A stretch of DNA of 64,000 bases from Betaproteobacteria bacterium UBA1934 (GCA_002337055.1 DDFG01000005.1:199037-263036); one strand, 5' to 3'. Shown: positions 16,525-23,916, numbered from the stretch's first letter. A program made the numbers and translations. The notes: a model not told the origin generated them from the sequence alone.

Positions 16525-16824
16525 TTGCAGCTGATAAGCCTGCGAAACCCCAACCGAAAACAGACCGACCCAGGCGCGATTCTTCGTGAGGATGTATTGC
16601 CCGCTCAGGAGATGACCCAAACCGAACGGGCGCGGCGCTTGGCTGTTTCGCGCCTCACGGTCTCGGAATTGCTGCATGAGAAGCATACCCTGTCGCCCGA
16701 GATGGCGATCCATCTGTGCCACCTCACCTGTACTACACCCGAAAGCTGGTTGCGGATGCAGGCGGCGCCTGAACCCTGGCAACTTACGCACGCCAATGCC
16801 GGCGAATACAGCCGGATTGAGTGA
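16525..16824 (+). CDS. orphan HigA-family antitoxin (TTG start)
   Basis: The product matches HigA addiction-module antitoxins: RNPNRKQTDPGAILREDVLPAQEMTQTERARRLAVSRLTVSELLHEKHTLSPEMAIHLCHLTCTTPESWLRMQ, an XRE helix-turn-helix domain with the usual GxILRE lead-in. HigA normally begins directly at the M-R-N-P-N segment. Here that position is CTG and the only start is TTG at 16525, so the start may be weakened. A HigB toxin would be expected upstream, but the preceding gene is unrelated. It is either a domesticated regulator or the remnant of a broken higBA pair. Confidence 0.78.
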   Translation: MQLISLRNPNRKQTDPGAILREDVLPAQEMTQTERARRLAVSRLTVSELLHEKHTLSPEMAIHLCHLTCTTPESWLRMQAAPEPWQLTHANAGEYSRIE

Positions 16825-16888
16825 CTGCCACCTCAGGCGAAGGACAACCCTTGATTGACCTTCGATTGCGCTTGCATTTTCCACGCTA

Positions 16889-16907
16889 ACCTATAAAAAT
16901 TATAGGT
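16889..16907 (+). promoter_or_regulatory. operator palindrome before the DUF4258/HTH gene pair
   Basis: ACCTATAA and TTATAGGT form perfect 8-base arms around AAA, ending two bases before the ATG at 16909. The outer ACCT/AGGT resembles the MqsA-type operator (AACCT..AGGTT). The partner gene encodes an MqsA-like HTH protein, so autorepression of the pair is likely. Confidence 0.7.
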
Positions 16908-16908
16908 A

Positions 16909-17232
16909 ATGAACACACCAAGCCCGTTTCGGTTGAACGACGCCAATGCCCTCAAGCTATTGCATGAGGTCGCCGCCGATTCGGGCCGCGTGGTATTGCT
17001 ACCGCATGCCCGGCAGCGCATGAAACAACGGCATGTGACCTTGCCGCAAGTTCTGGATGTATTGCGGAAAGGCTGCCTGGTAGAACCGGCAACACTGGAT
17101 ATGTACGGCAACTGGAAAGTAACGGTAAAGGGAATGAGTTGCGGGCAATCTTTAACGGTGGCGGGCGCGATTGAGATGAAGGAAGAACCCGGAAAGCGGG
17201 TGCTGGTTATCACGCTATTTGGGAGCGATTGA
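16909..17232 (+). CDS. DUF4258-type protein, putative toxin of a TA pair
   Basis: A 107-residue protein with VVLLPHARQRMKQRHVTLPQVLDVLRKGCLVEPATLDMYGNWKVTVKGMSCGQSLTVAGAIE. The H-A-x-x-R-M-x-x-R pattern followed by a strand-rich half is typical of DUF4258 proteins, relatives of small RNase toxins in the RelE/MqsR range. It is followed directly by an XRE-type protein, an arrangement common for toxin-antitoxin pairs with the toxin gene first. There is only a weak ribosome site. Catalytic activity is inferred, not seen. Confidence 0.72.
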   Translation: MNTPSPFRLNDANALKLLHEVAADSGRVVLLPHARQRMKQRHVTLPQVLDVLRKGCLVEPATLDMYGNWKVTVKGMSCGQSLTVAGAIEMKEEPGKRVLVITLFGSD

Positions 17233-17234
17233 AA

Positions 17235-17669
17235 ATGTATCACTATCAGGAATGCGGTTTGCGTAACGTGTGGCTAGCCAATGGCTATCGGGAACACGAA
17301 ACGCCTTATGGGTCCGGCGTCTCGATTGAGGACGCAGAGGGATTGCATCGCCTGATTGGCCGGAGGTTGGCGATGGAGAAACCGAGCCTGACCGGCGCCG
17401 AATTCCGTTTTCTGCGGAAGGAACTTGGGCTTTCTCAATCCCGCCTTGCTCATTGGTGGGGCTACGATTCCCAAAGCGTTGCCCTGTGGGAAAAGCGGGG
17501 GCGCGTGCCGAGAATAGCCGACCGCTTCATTCGCGCCATCTATCTGGAAAAGACAGCAGGCAATCCCTCGATTACTGAGATTATCGAGCGGCTTGCAGAT
17601 GCCGACCGGCAGGAAGAATGTCGCCTCACTTTCGAGGAGACGCCAGAGGGGTGGAGGCTGGCGGCATGA
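17235..17669 (+). CDS. HTH-domain partner protein, putative antitoxin/autorepressor
   Basis: ATG 17235 has GGGAG at 17221-17225; a TTG at 17229 that overlaps the previous stop is an alternative. The N-terminal half (MYHYQECGLRNVWLANGYREHETPYGSGVSIEDAEGLHRLI) is a conserved leader. The C-terminal half is a Cro/MqsA-like helix-turn-helix (LTGAEFRFLRKELGLSQSRLAHWWGYDSQSVALWEKRGRVP). I recall this architecture paired with DUF4258 proteins in many Proteobacteria. It likely binds the 16889 palindrome and neutralises the upstream product. Its stop overlaps the next start (ATGA). Confidence 0.78.
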   Translation: MYHYQECGLRNVWLANGYREHETPYGSGVSIEDAEGLHRLIGRRLAMEKPSLTGAEFRFLRKELGLSQSRLAHWWGYDSQSVALWEKRGRVPRIADRFIRAIYLEKTAGNPSITEIIERLADADRQEECRLTFEETPEGWRLAA

Positions 17670-18379
17670 GCAAGCCCACAGAGGTCAATGCTCCGCTTGA
17701 AAACGCTGCCTCGCCAAAGACAGTTAGTTTTACGATCACTCTTACTGGGCCAGTCACCGTAGTCCATCCCGAAGGCGGAATGACCAACCCAGACGGGTGC
17801 GGCGAATTTGTCGACGGCTGGGCATCAAAGATATCCAATCGGCACGCGGCAAAGCTTGTTAACGAAATATTTCAAGCTGACAAGATTGTCTACTTTTGCT
17901 TCAAGAATCGATGGCTTTTGAACAAAGCAAAACCCGGCCCGAGAGTCTTGGTCGTTGAGTATGGCCGGAAATTCAATCTTCGAGACGGCCAGACGGCTAC
18001 ACACTTCTACGCTCGAAAGTGCGCCCGCTATGTTCGTGCAGGGAAAATTGCGGCTGAACGCGGCAACATTGATGAAGCCAGGACTCACTGGGCCAATGCA
18101 GAAATAGCAGCGGATGGCCTGTGTCAGTCTTGGTTAAGAATTCTTGCCACCAAAGAGGCGGCGCGTGTTCGTGGGCAAAAAACCGGACAAAATGCGCAAC
18201 GGGGAGAAGATAGCCGCCGGAAAGTTAAGAAAATCTTACTTTCCCTCCCGGAGGATGCTCGTTACGCAAGAGGTGTGACGGCCCTTGTTTCTAGTCGAAC
18301 GGGGTTGGGGGCCACACAGGCGAGAGCGCATATAAAAGCTCTCGAATACGGGCCAAGAAACAAAAAACGCGGTGCTTAG
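17666..18379 (+). CDS. hypothetical protein of the element (237 aa)
   Basis: This starts at the ATG overlapping the HTH gene's stop. By eye it is less GC-rich than its neighbours, which suggests a different origin. The N-terminal half is strand-rich (KTVSFTITLTGPVTVVHPEGG). The middle has basic residues and aromatics (YFCFKNRWLLNKAKPGPRVLVVEYGRKFNLRDGQTATHFYARKCARYVRAGKIAAERG). A basic linker (GQKTGQNAQRGEDSRRKVKKILL) precedes a C-terminal segment that looks helical. Nucleic-acid binding is possible given the charge, but no family is recognised. It ends just before a weak terminator. Confidence 0.62.
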   Translation: MSKPTEVNAPLENAASPKTVSFTITLTGPVTVVHPEGGMTNPDGCGEFVDGWASKISNRHAAKLVNEIFQADKIVYFCFKNRWLLNKAKPGPRVLVVEYGRKFNLRDGQTATHFYARKCARYVRAGKIAAERGNIDEARTHWANAEIAADGLCQSWLRILATKEAARVRGQKTGQNAQRGEDSRRKVKKILLSLPEDARYARGVTALVSSRTGLGATQARAHIKALEYGPRNKKRGA

Positions 18380-18393
18380 AGCGCCGTTTTTTT
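18366..18393 (+). terminator. probable weak terminator
   Basis: An imperfect stem (GGTGC with GCGCC plus flanking AACG/CGTT) overlaps the stop region of the 17666 gene and is followed by seven T's (18387-18393). It would separate the TA-like operon from the AlpA-primase operon. Confidence 0.5.
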
Positions 18394-18412
18394 AAGTTGT
18401 TTACTTCGTGCT

Positions 18413-18448
18413 ATCCCGCAAACGCGGGATGTATCGGGCAGTAGCCCG
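18413..18448 (+). promoter_or_regulatory. two tandem hairpins in the leader of the AlpA-like gene
   Basis: ATCCCGC-AAAC-GCGGGAT (18413-18430, perfect 7-bp stem) is followed by CGGGC-AGTA-GCCCG (18435-18448, perfect 5-bp stem). Neither is followed by a T-tract, so they are not typical terminators. They could be protein-binding sites or a structured 5' leader for the operon that starts at 18477. Confidence 0.6.
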
Positions 18449-18476
18449 GAACCCTTCAACGAAAGGAGCACGCGTC

Positions 18477-18701
18477 ATGCAACACCCCACAAATCTCGCA
18501 CCCGCAACGGTTGCGGCCCTCGAAAAAATCCCGCACGCGGCAAAGCGTATGGGCATTTCCACCTGCCAGTGCTACCGGGAAATAAAAGCCGGCCGTCTTG
18601 GGCCGCTGGTCAAGCTCGGCGAGCGGGCAAGCGCCCTGCCCCGCGCCGCCGTCGATAACTGGATTCAATCGAAAATCGACGCGGCCGGGGGTCTGAAATG
18701 A
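18477..18701 (+). CDS. AlpA-like DNA-binding protein
   Basis: ATG 18477 follows AAAGGAG. The 74-residue product carries ALEKIPHAAKRMGISTCQCYREIKAGRLGPLVKLGERASALPRAAVDNWIQSKI. This is the short winged-helix arrangement of AlpA/excisionase-type regulators: recognition helix, then G-R-L-G-P-L-V-K, then a W-I end. In P4-like elements AlpA controls excision or integrase expression. The chain is long enough for a single domain. Its stop overlaps the next start. Confidence 0.83.
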   Translation: MQHPTNLAPATVAALEKIPHAAKRMGISTCQCYREIKAGRLGPLVKLGERASALPRAAVDNWIQSKIDAAGGLK

Positions 18702-19060
18702 ACGCCCGACCTGGCTTTTCTGCCGACGATGCCGAGCGGCAGGCGGGCGATTCGGCAGCGAATTATCTGGCACGCGCTGTCTGCACCCTGGCAGAGGCAA
18801 CGGGGCTGGAAAAAACTCTGTCCAATAATCCCTGCGGCTTCGTTGATCGTTTTGCGCCTTTGCTGGCGGCTCTGATTGAGGCTCAGGCGAGGGAGTACCA
18901 AAGTTGGGTGATCTTTGAGCGACTGGGCGAGCTTGCAGGCGTCTGGCGCGACCTGGGCGAATCAACCCTTTCCGGCCTGGCGGACATAGCCGAGCGCCTG
19001 GATGAGCGAAACGCCACGCTCTGCCCGAACTGCAAGGCAACCAAGGAGCAGCGGCCATGA
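18698..19060 (+). CDS. hypothetical protein with C-terminal CxxC (120 aa)
   Basis: This begins at the ATG overlapping the AlpA stop. It is mostly helical (ANYLARAVCTLAEATGLEKTLS, LLAALIEAQAREYQSWVIFERLGELAGVWRDLGESTLSGLADIAERLDERN) and ends with CPNCKATKEQRP, a single CxxC that might bind metal in a dimer. No known family is recognised. It lies in a run of overlapping genes leading to the primase-helicase, so a role in replication or regulation of the element is likely. Confidence 0.6.
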   Translation: MNARPGFSADDAERQAGDSAANYLARAVCTLAEATGLEKTLSNNPCGFVDRFAPLLAALIEAQAREYQSWVIFERLGELAGVWRDLGESTLSGLADIAERLDERNATLCPNCKATKEQRP

Positions 19061-19407
19061 TGACCGCGATTTCATCCTTGATGCACGGCCTTCGGGATGC
19101 CTTCCTGCCGGGCCTTGAGCCGCCCCCAGATCCGCCTTTCGAGACGGACAACCCGCGCGAGATCAGGATCATCAAGGCGCTGGCCAGCGCCCCCAGAACC
19201 CGCGAAGAACTCGACCGGATTGCCGGCGCCTCGAACGTGCCCGATGCCATTGCGGCCATGCGCCGCAAGGGCCTGGAAATCCCCTCGATACGCGAACCTG
19301 CGCGCGACCGCGATGGCGAAATCGTGTGGCGTGGCCGATATGCGTTCAGCGATGCCGACCTGCGGCGCACGCGGTCAATTTGGGAAGGTGGCGAATATGG
19401 CGAGTGA
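19057..19407 (+). CDS. small winged-helix-like protein (116 aa)
   Basis: ATG 19057 overlaps the previous stop (ATGA), and a second ATG follows at 19060. After a proline-rich start, residues of the type REIRIIKALASAPRTREELDRIAGASNVPDAIAAMRRKGLEIP and GRYAFSDADLRR form a compact winged-helix pattern seen in small phage and island proteins near primases. It ends 11 bases inside the primase-helicase gene in another frame. DNA binding is inferred from fold resemblance only. Confidence 0.6.
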   Translation: MMTAISSLMHGLRDAFLPGLEPPPDPPFETDNPREIRIIKALASAPRTREELDRIAGASNVPDAIAAMRRKGLEIPSIREPARDRDGEIVWRGRYAFSDADLRRTRSIWEGGEYGE

Positions 19408-22243
19408 CCATATCCAACGCATGGCCGCCGCCGCACTGAGCGATTTCGATGGCGCCATGGCGTTGCTAGGACTGTCGGGCGGCAAGAATCAGGGCCGGGA
19501 GTACCTGCCATTGAACCCCAAGCGCAGCGACCACAAGCCCGGTTCATTCACGATCAACCGCGATAGCGGCGCCTGGTCTGATTTTGCGACCGACGACAAG
19601 GGCGGCGATTTGGTCGCCCTGGCTGCCTATGTCTGGGACTGCCGGCAAGGCGAAGCGGCCAACCGCTTGGGGGCGCATTACGGCCTCGTCAGAACCGACC
19701 CTCGCAATCGCGCCACAAGCGACGAACGCGAGGCAGGAAAGGGGAAGGTATCGCCCGCCTCAAGAAAAGTGAACGCCGGGCCGGCGGCAGCCGGGGGTGG
19801 CGGCGACTGCATCATGCCCGTCCCCGCAGACGCACCGCCGCCCCCGACCGCCCACTCGCGGCACGGCAAACCGGCTGGGCGCTGGGCCTATACCGATGCG
19901 GAAGGGCGCCTGTGTTTCTACCATGACCGCTACGAACCGGCAGGCGAACGCAAACAGTTCGCCCCGCTCTCTCTGTGGCGACTACCGAATGGCGCCCTGC
20001 AATGGCAGTTCAAGGCGCCACCCGCCCCCCGGCCGCTTTTGGGCCTGCCTGATCTTGGCACCAAAGCGGGCGCCGTGGTGATTGTGGAGGGTGAAAAGGC
20101 GCGCGACGCGGCACTACGGCTCTTTGGCGAGCAAGCGGTCATCTGCTGGCAAGGGGGCGCGCAGGCCGTGAGCAAAGCGGATTGGTCGCCGCTGGCCGGC
20201 CGCGAGTGCTGGGTATGGCCTGACAACGACGGCGCCGGGATCAAGGCTGCCGGCGATGTAGCGGGCGCATTGCTCAAAGCTGGCGCGGCGCGGGTCAGGC
20301 GCTTCAACCTGGCCGCATTCGCACGGCAAGCGGCCGGGGGCGATGACGCGGCGTGCCTGGGCGACGCGGAGCCGCTTGGAGAGGGTGACGACGCAGCCGA
20401 CCTGATCGCACGCGGATGGACGGCGGCGCATATGGCGTTGGTGCTGGGCGATGAAACCGCCCTGAGCGATGCCGGCGCGCCCTTGGGCGAACAACACGAC
20501 GCTGAGGCGAGCGCGCCGCCGCCGTCGCCGCGCCGGTTCGAGGTGGATGCACGGGGCGTGTGGTTGCACGAACAGGAACGGGCACCAAGATGGGTTTGCA
20601 GCAAACTCGACGTGGCCGCCATGATCCGCGACCCGAAGAACGCCGGCTGGGGCCTGTTGTGCGAATTTTTTGACCCCGACAAGATTCTTCACCGGGTGAT
20701 CGTGCCGGCCGCTCTCTTTCGCGGCGATGGCGCGGAGGTAGCGGGCTTGCTGCTGGATGCCGGTTTGCGGATCGCGCCGCGCGGCAAACCTTTCTTGATC
20801 GAATACCTACAGACGGCGACCCCCGGTGAGCGCGGCCGCGTGACGAACCGAACCGGGTGGCACGACGCCGGCCCGGATGGCGCGGTCTTTGTGTTGCCTG
20901 ATGGCGCTATCGGCACCAATGCCGGGCAATGGATTTTCGACGGCGAGGGCGGCGCTTCGACCTTTGCCATGCGCGACAGTTTGAAATATTGGCGAACTGA
21001 GGTATCCGGGCTGTGCAGCGGAAATACCCGCCTATTGTTCGCAGTCTCGGTCGCTTTTGCCGCCCCTCTGCTCTACCCGACCGGCAGCGAGAGCGGGGGC
21101 TTTCACTTCCGTTCCAATTCCAGCGACGGCAAGACCACGGCGCTTCGCGTGGCCGCATCGGTTTGCGGCGGGCCGGACTACATGCAGCGGTGGCGAGCAA
21201 CCGACAACGGGCTTGAAGCCCTGGCGATGCAGCATTGCGACGCGCCGCTATTGTTGGACGAGCTTGCCCAGATGGACCCGAGGGCAGCTGGTGAGGTGGC
21301 GTACATGCTGGCGAACGGCAGCGGCAAGACACGAGCTGCCAGAACAGGGGGCGCAAGGGAACGTTCATCGTGGCGCCTGCTTTTTCTCTCAGCCGGCGAA
21401 ATCGGTTTGGCTGAACACATGGGCGAGGTTGGCAAGACACCGCGCGCCGGGCAAGAGCTACGGCTGGCCGAAATCCCGGCCGATGCGGGCGCCGGCCTGG
21501 GTGTGTTTGAGGACCTGCATGGGTACGCGAATGGCGCCGACTTCGCCAAGGCGCTGGATAAGGTCGCACGGCGCTACTACGGCACGGCTTTCCATGCTTT
21601 CGTTTCCGAGTTGGTTGTTCATCAAGACGAGGTGCCGGGCCTGATCAGAGACGCACAGCGAAAGTTCGAGGCGATGTGTCTCAATGCAGGCGCACACGGC
21701 CAAGCATATCGGGTCGCCGCCCGCTTTGCTCTGGTTGGCGCGGCCGGCGAACTGGCAACCCGCTGGGGTATTACCGACTGGGAGGGCGGCGAGGCCATGC
21801 AGGCGGCAGTCGCGTGTTTTCGTGCCTGGCTGGCACGCCGGGGAGGGCAAGGCAATCAGGAAGAAACCGCCATGCTGCAACAAGTCAGAGAGTTCATTCG
21901 CCGCAAGGGCGAGAGCGCCTTTACAGACTGGGACAGGCCTGCGAACGACACAGACAAACACGCGCCGGGCAAGCCGGATCGCGCTGGCTATCGGCGGTCG
22001 TGTCTGGATGCCGAGGGCCACAGCAGCCAGGAGTATTTTGTGTTCAACGAAACGTGGCGCAGCGTGGTGTGCAGCGGGTTCGATCCTGGCGCTGTGGGCC
22101 GGCTGATGGTGGCGCGTGGCTATTGCCGGCGCGGAAGCGAAGCGGGGCGCGAATGGCTTGTGAAAGAGGCGCTGCCCACGGAAGGTCGGGCGCGGGTGGT
22201 GCATGTGCTACCGGCACTGTTTGGCGACGATGTCAGCTATTAA
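19397..22243 (+). CDS. TOPRIM/DUF927 primase-helicase
   Basis: ATG 19397 has AAGG about eight bases upstream, and earlier codons in frame lie over other genes. The 948-residue product contains an N-terminal DNA-binding-like part (residues 1-90), a basic/proline linker and a TOPRIM-type segment (VVIVEGEKARDAALRLFG near 226, WPDNDGAG further on). A long linker follows, then a DUF927 helicase domain with Walker A SSDGKTT (about 574-580) and Walker B LLLDEL (about 618-623). Such proteins prime and unwind DNA for replication of phage satellites and islands. The C-terminal 250 residues are helical. It is the largest gene of the element and the likely replication initiator. Confidence 0.87.
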   Translation: MASDHIQRMAAAALSDFDGAMALLGLSGGKNQGREYLPLNPKRSDHKPGSFTINRDSGAWSDFATDDKGGDLVALAAYVWDCRQGEAANRLGAHYGLVRTDPRNRATSDEREAGKGKVSPASRKVNAGPAAAGGGGDCIMPVPADAPPPPTAHSRHGKPAGRWAYTDAEGRLCFYHDRYEPAGERKQFAPLSLWRLPNGALQWQFKAPPAPRPLLGLPDLGTKAGAVVIVEGEKARDAALRLFGEQAVICWQGGAQAVSKADWSPLAGRECWVWPDNDGAGIKAAGDVAGALLKAGAARVRRFNLAAFARQAAGGDDAACLGDAEPLGEGDDAADLIARGWTAAHMALVLGDETALSDAGAPLGEQHDAEASAPPPSPRRFEVDARGVWLHEQERAPRWVCSKLDVAAMIRDPKNAGWGLLCEFFDPDKILHRVIVPAALFRGDGAEVAGLLLDAGLRIAPRGKPFLIEYLQTATPGERGRVTNRTGWHDAGPDGAVFVLPDGAIGTNAGQWIFDGEGGASTFAMRDSLKYWRTEVSGLCSGNTRLLFAVSVAFAAPLLYPTGSESGGFHFRSNSSDGKTTALRVAASVCGGPDYMQRWRATDNGLEALAMQHCDAPLLLDELAQMDPRAAGEVAYMLANGSGKTRAARTGGARERSSWRLLFLSAGEIGLAEHMGEVGKTPRAGQELRLAEIPADAGAGLGVFEDLHGYANGADFAKALDKVARRYYGTAFHAFVSELVVHQDEVPGLIRDAQRKFEAMCLNAGAHGQAYRVAARFALVGAAGELATRWGITDWEGGEAMQAAVACFRAWLARRGGQGNQEETAMLQQVREFIRRKGESAFTDWDRPANDTDKHAPGKPDRAGYRRSCLDAEGHSSQEYFVFNETWRSVVCSGFDPGAVGRLMVARGYCRRGSEAGREWLVKEALPTEGRARVVHVLPALFGDDVSY

Positions 22244-22257
22244 GAGGGGAAAACATT

Positions 22258-22548
22258 ATGTCTATCGAGCAACTCAAACAACAGATCCTCGCCCTGAGTA
22301 GCAGCGAATCTACAAGTTTCCAAGAACTGCAATTGCTCTCCGAGCAGATGAGAGAAGCGGCGGGCGACATCCTGACTGACTGCGAGCTTTCGCTTCTGTT
22401 CGATGAATGCGCTTCAAGGATAGAGATGTTTTTTGTGATGGCAGAGCCTGGTATTCAGCGAGTGGGCGAGTGCTTTCGGCTGATCGTGACAACCATGCAG
22501 ATGTTGGAGACAAGCCAGTATCACGAGAACTCAGGGGGACTGCAATGA
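22258..22548 (+). CDS. small hypothetical protein (96 aa)
   Basis: ATG 22258 has AGAGGGGA upstream. The product is acidic and helical (SIEQLKQQILALSSSESTSFQELQLLSEQMREAAGDILTDCELSLLFDECASRIEMFF). It has no known domain. It lies between the primase-helicase and the tail-like gene, and its stop overlaps the next start (ATGA). A role as a partner of either neighbour is possible but unsupported. Confidence 0.62.
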   Translation: MSIEQLKQQILALSSSESTSFQELQLLSEQMREAAGDILTDCELSLLFDECASRIEMFFVMAEPGIQRVGECFRLIVTTMQMLETSQYHENSGGLQ

Positions 22549-23321
22549 AGGTTACAGTAGATACGCAAGGCATCGATGCCCAAGTGGCGAAAATTCGCGG
22601 GTTGGCCGACAAGAAGATACAGGCGGCGGCAGCCGCAGCGTTGAATGACGCTGCAAGGGCCGGCTATGAAGCCACCAAAAAAGAGATGTCCAGGGTATTT
22701 GACAAGCCGACTTCCTGGGTATTAGGGGGCGTACGTTACACGAAAGCCACTTCAAATAGCCTGGAATCGAAGATTGATTTTGAGCAATGGGGAAACAAGG
22801 CTGGCGTCACTGTGGCGCAAGTATTGCGTTCTGAAATTGCAGGCGGGCAACGTCGTCACAAGCGCCATGAGGTCGCGTTGCTTCGTGCCGGGATACTGCC
22901 TGCTGGCATGTTTATCGTTCCTGGCACGGCCGCCGACATTGACGCCAACGGAAACATGCGAGGCAGTCAGATTGTTCAAATCCTTGCCTGGTTTCGATCC
23001 TTTGGCGAACAGGGTTACCGAGCCAACATGAGCGACCAGCGAAGAAGAAAGCAAGGCGGGGACAACAAGCGAACCGGGCAAAAAGGGTTTCAATATTTCG
23101 CACTGCAAGAGCGGCAGGGAAGGTTGTTGCCGGGAATTTATCAGCGATTCAGCTTTGGCAAGATGGGCAGTGCTGTAAAGCCGGTCATGGTTTTTGTCCG
23201 GGCACCAAACTATCGCAGTCGGTTCGACTTTTACGGCGTCGCGGGAAAAGCTGCGAGAGAACAGTTCGACAGCTCATTTGAAACATACCTTGCTCGAATG
23301 CTGAGTGAACGCGAACTCTAA
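22545..23321 (+). CDS. phage minor-tail-like protein
   Basis: A 258-residue protein. It begins KVTVDTQGIDAQVAKIRGLADKKIQAAAAAALNDAARAGYEATKKEM, has a central V-F-D-K-P-T-S-W-V block and RRHKRHEVALLRAGILPAGMFIVPGTAADIDANGNMRGSQIVQIL, and ends with RFSFGKMGSAVKPVMVFVRAPNYRSRFDFYGVAGKAAR. I recall this pattern from proteins in tail gene clusters of prophages, related to minor tail or tail-completion families. It is the only structural-type gene in the element, so it may modify or block helper-phage particles. Its stop is seven bases before the right inverted repeat. Confidence 0.62.
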   Translation: MKVTVDTQGIDAQVAKIRGLADKKIQAAAAAALNDAARAGYEATKKEMSRVFDKPTSWVLGGVRYTKATSNSLESKIDFEQWGNKAGVTVAQVLRSEIAGGQRRHKRHEVALLRAGILPAGMFIVPGTAADIDANGNMRGSQIVQILAWFRSFGEQGYRANMSDQRRRKQGGDNKRTGQKGFQYFALQERQGRLLPGIYQRFSFGKMGSAVKPVMVFVRAPNYRSRFDFYGVAGKAAREQFDSSFETYLARMLSEREL

Positions 23322-23328
23322 ACGTGAC

Positions 23329-23478
23329 ACGTTTTGAAACCGAAGTGTCCCACCATGTCCCAGTCGTGTCCCACTTAAAATATGCATATTGAAAACGTAA
23401 CATTCAATATCGGCGAGGGTCTTGGCGATTTGTCCCAGTTGTCCCGGTTGTCCCAGTGAAAAATGGCAGGGGTGGAAA
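23329..23478 (-). repeat. right copy of the 150-bp inverted repeat
   Basis: This is the reverse complement of 15887-16036 at about 91% identity. It keeps the six GTCCCA (TGGGAC on the other strand) motifs with the same spacing and the AATATGCATATT palindrome. Together the two copies bracket all cargo genes but leave out int. Repeats this large and well conserved, with preserved iterons, suggest a function such as paired replication origins rather than decay. Confidence 0.9.
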
Positions 23479-23554
23479 GAGGGTTGGCAAAGCCAGACCC
23501 GCGATAGTGGGGTGGGAGAGGAACCTGTTGCGCTTGGATTGGGTCCCGCCACTG

Positions 23555-23582
23555 CTGTTGTGTTCACAGGTGAACACAACAG
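23555..23582 (+). repeat. perfect palindrome, 13-bp arms
   Basis: CTGTTGTGTTCAC and GTGAACACAACAG are exact inverted copies around AG. No T-tract follows, so it is more likely a protein-binding site or cruciform than a terminator. It contains GGTGAACA, which I recall as the type I iteron recognised by the P4 alpha replication protein. Confidence 0.85.
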
Positions 23583-23609
23583 GAGAGACGAGCGCTCTCC
23601 GATACGATT

Positions 23610-23655
23610 GCGGGTCCTTCCAGGGGAATACCATTGAGGGTAATTCGCACCTCGA
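23610..23655 (+). repeat. cos-like direct repeat, copy 1
   Basis: A 46-bp unit starting GCGGGTCCTTC and ending GGGTAATTCGCACCTCGA; the middle differs from copy 2 at ten positions. The outline GCGGGTCCTT...ACCTCG, 46 bases long, is the same as in the lambda cosN region as I remember it from cosmid vectors. Confidence 0.55.
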
Positions 23656-23806
23656 TTTTTCCGACGTGGGTCGTCTATCAACATAGTGAACGCCAGCTCA
23701 CAGGGGGCGGTCAAATCTCTAGTCTGCTGCAACCAGGGACCGACCGGTTAATCACATTTTTTCGTGCGCAGGTTTCGGGAGGGGGGGTACTCACTCCTCT
23801 GGGTTT

Positions 23807-23852
23807 GCGGGTCCTTCTGGGTAATGCTCATTACGGGTAATTCGCACCTCGA
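23807..23852 (+). repeat. cos-like direct repeat, copy 2
   Basis: The second 46-bp unit starts 197 bases after copy 1 (GCGGGTCCTTC...TTACGGG...TTCGCACCTCGA). It also has the TTACGGG that precedes the cohesive end in lambda. It follows GGTTTCGGGAGGGGGGGTACT. A role as packaging site for a helper terminase is inferred. Confidence 0.6.
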
Positions 23853-23916
23853 ACGCCGGCTACTCATGGCCAGAGCCATAGGGGGTTATACTTTGCCCAG
23901 CGAACCATTCGTGTGT

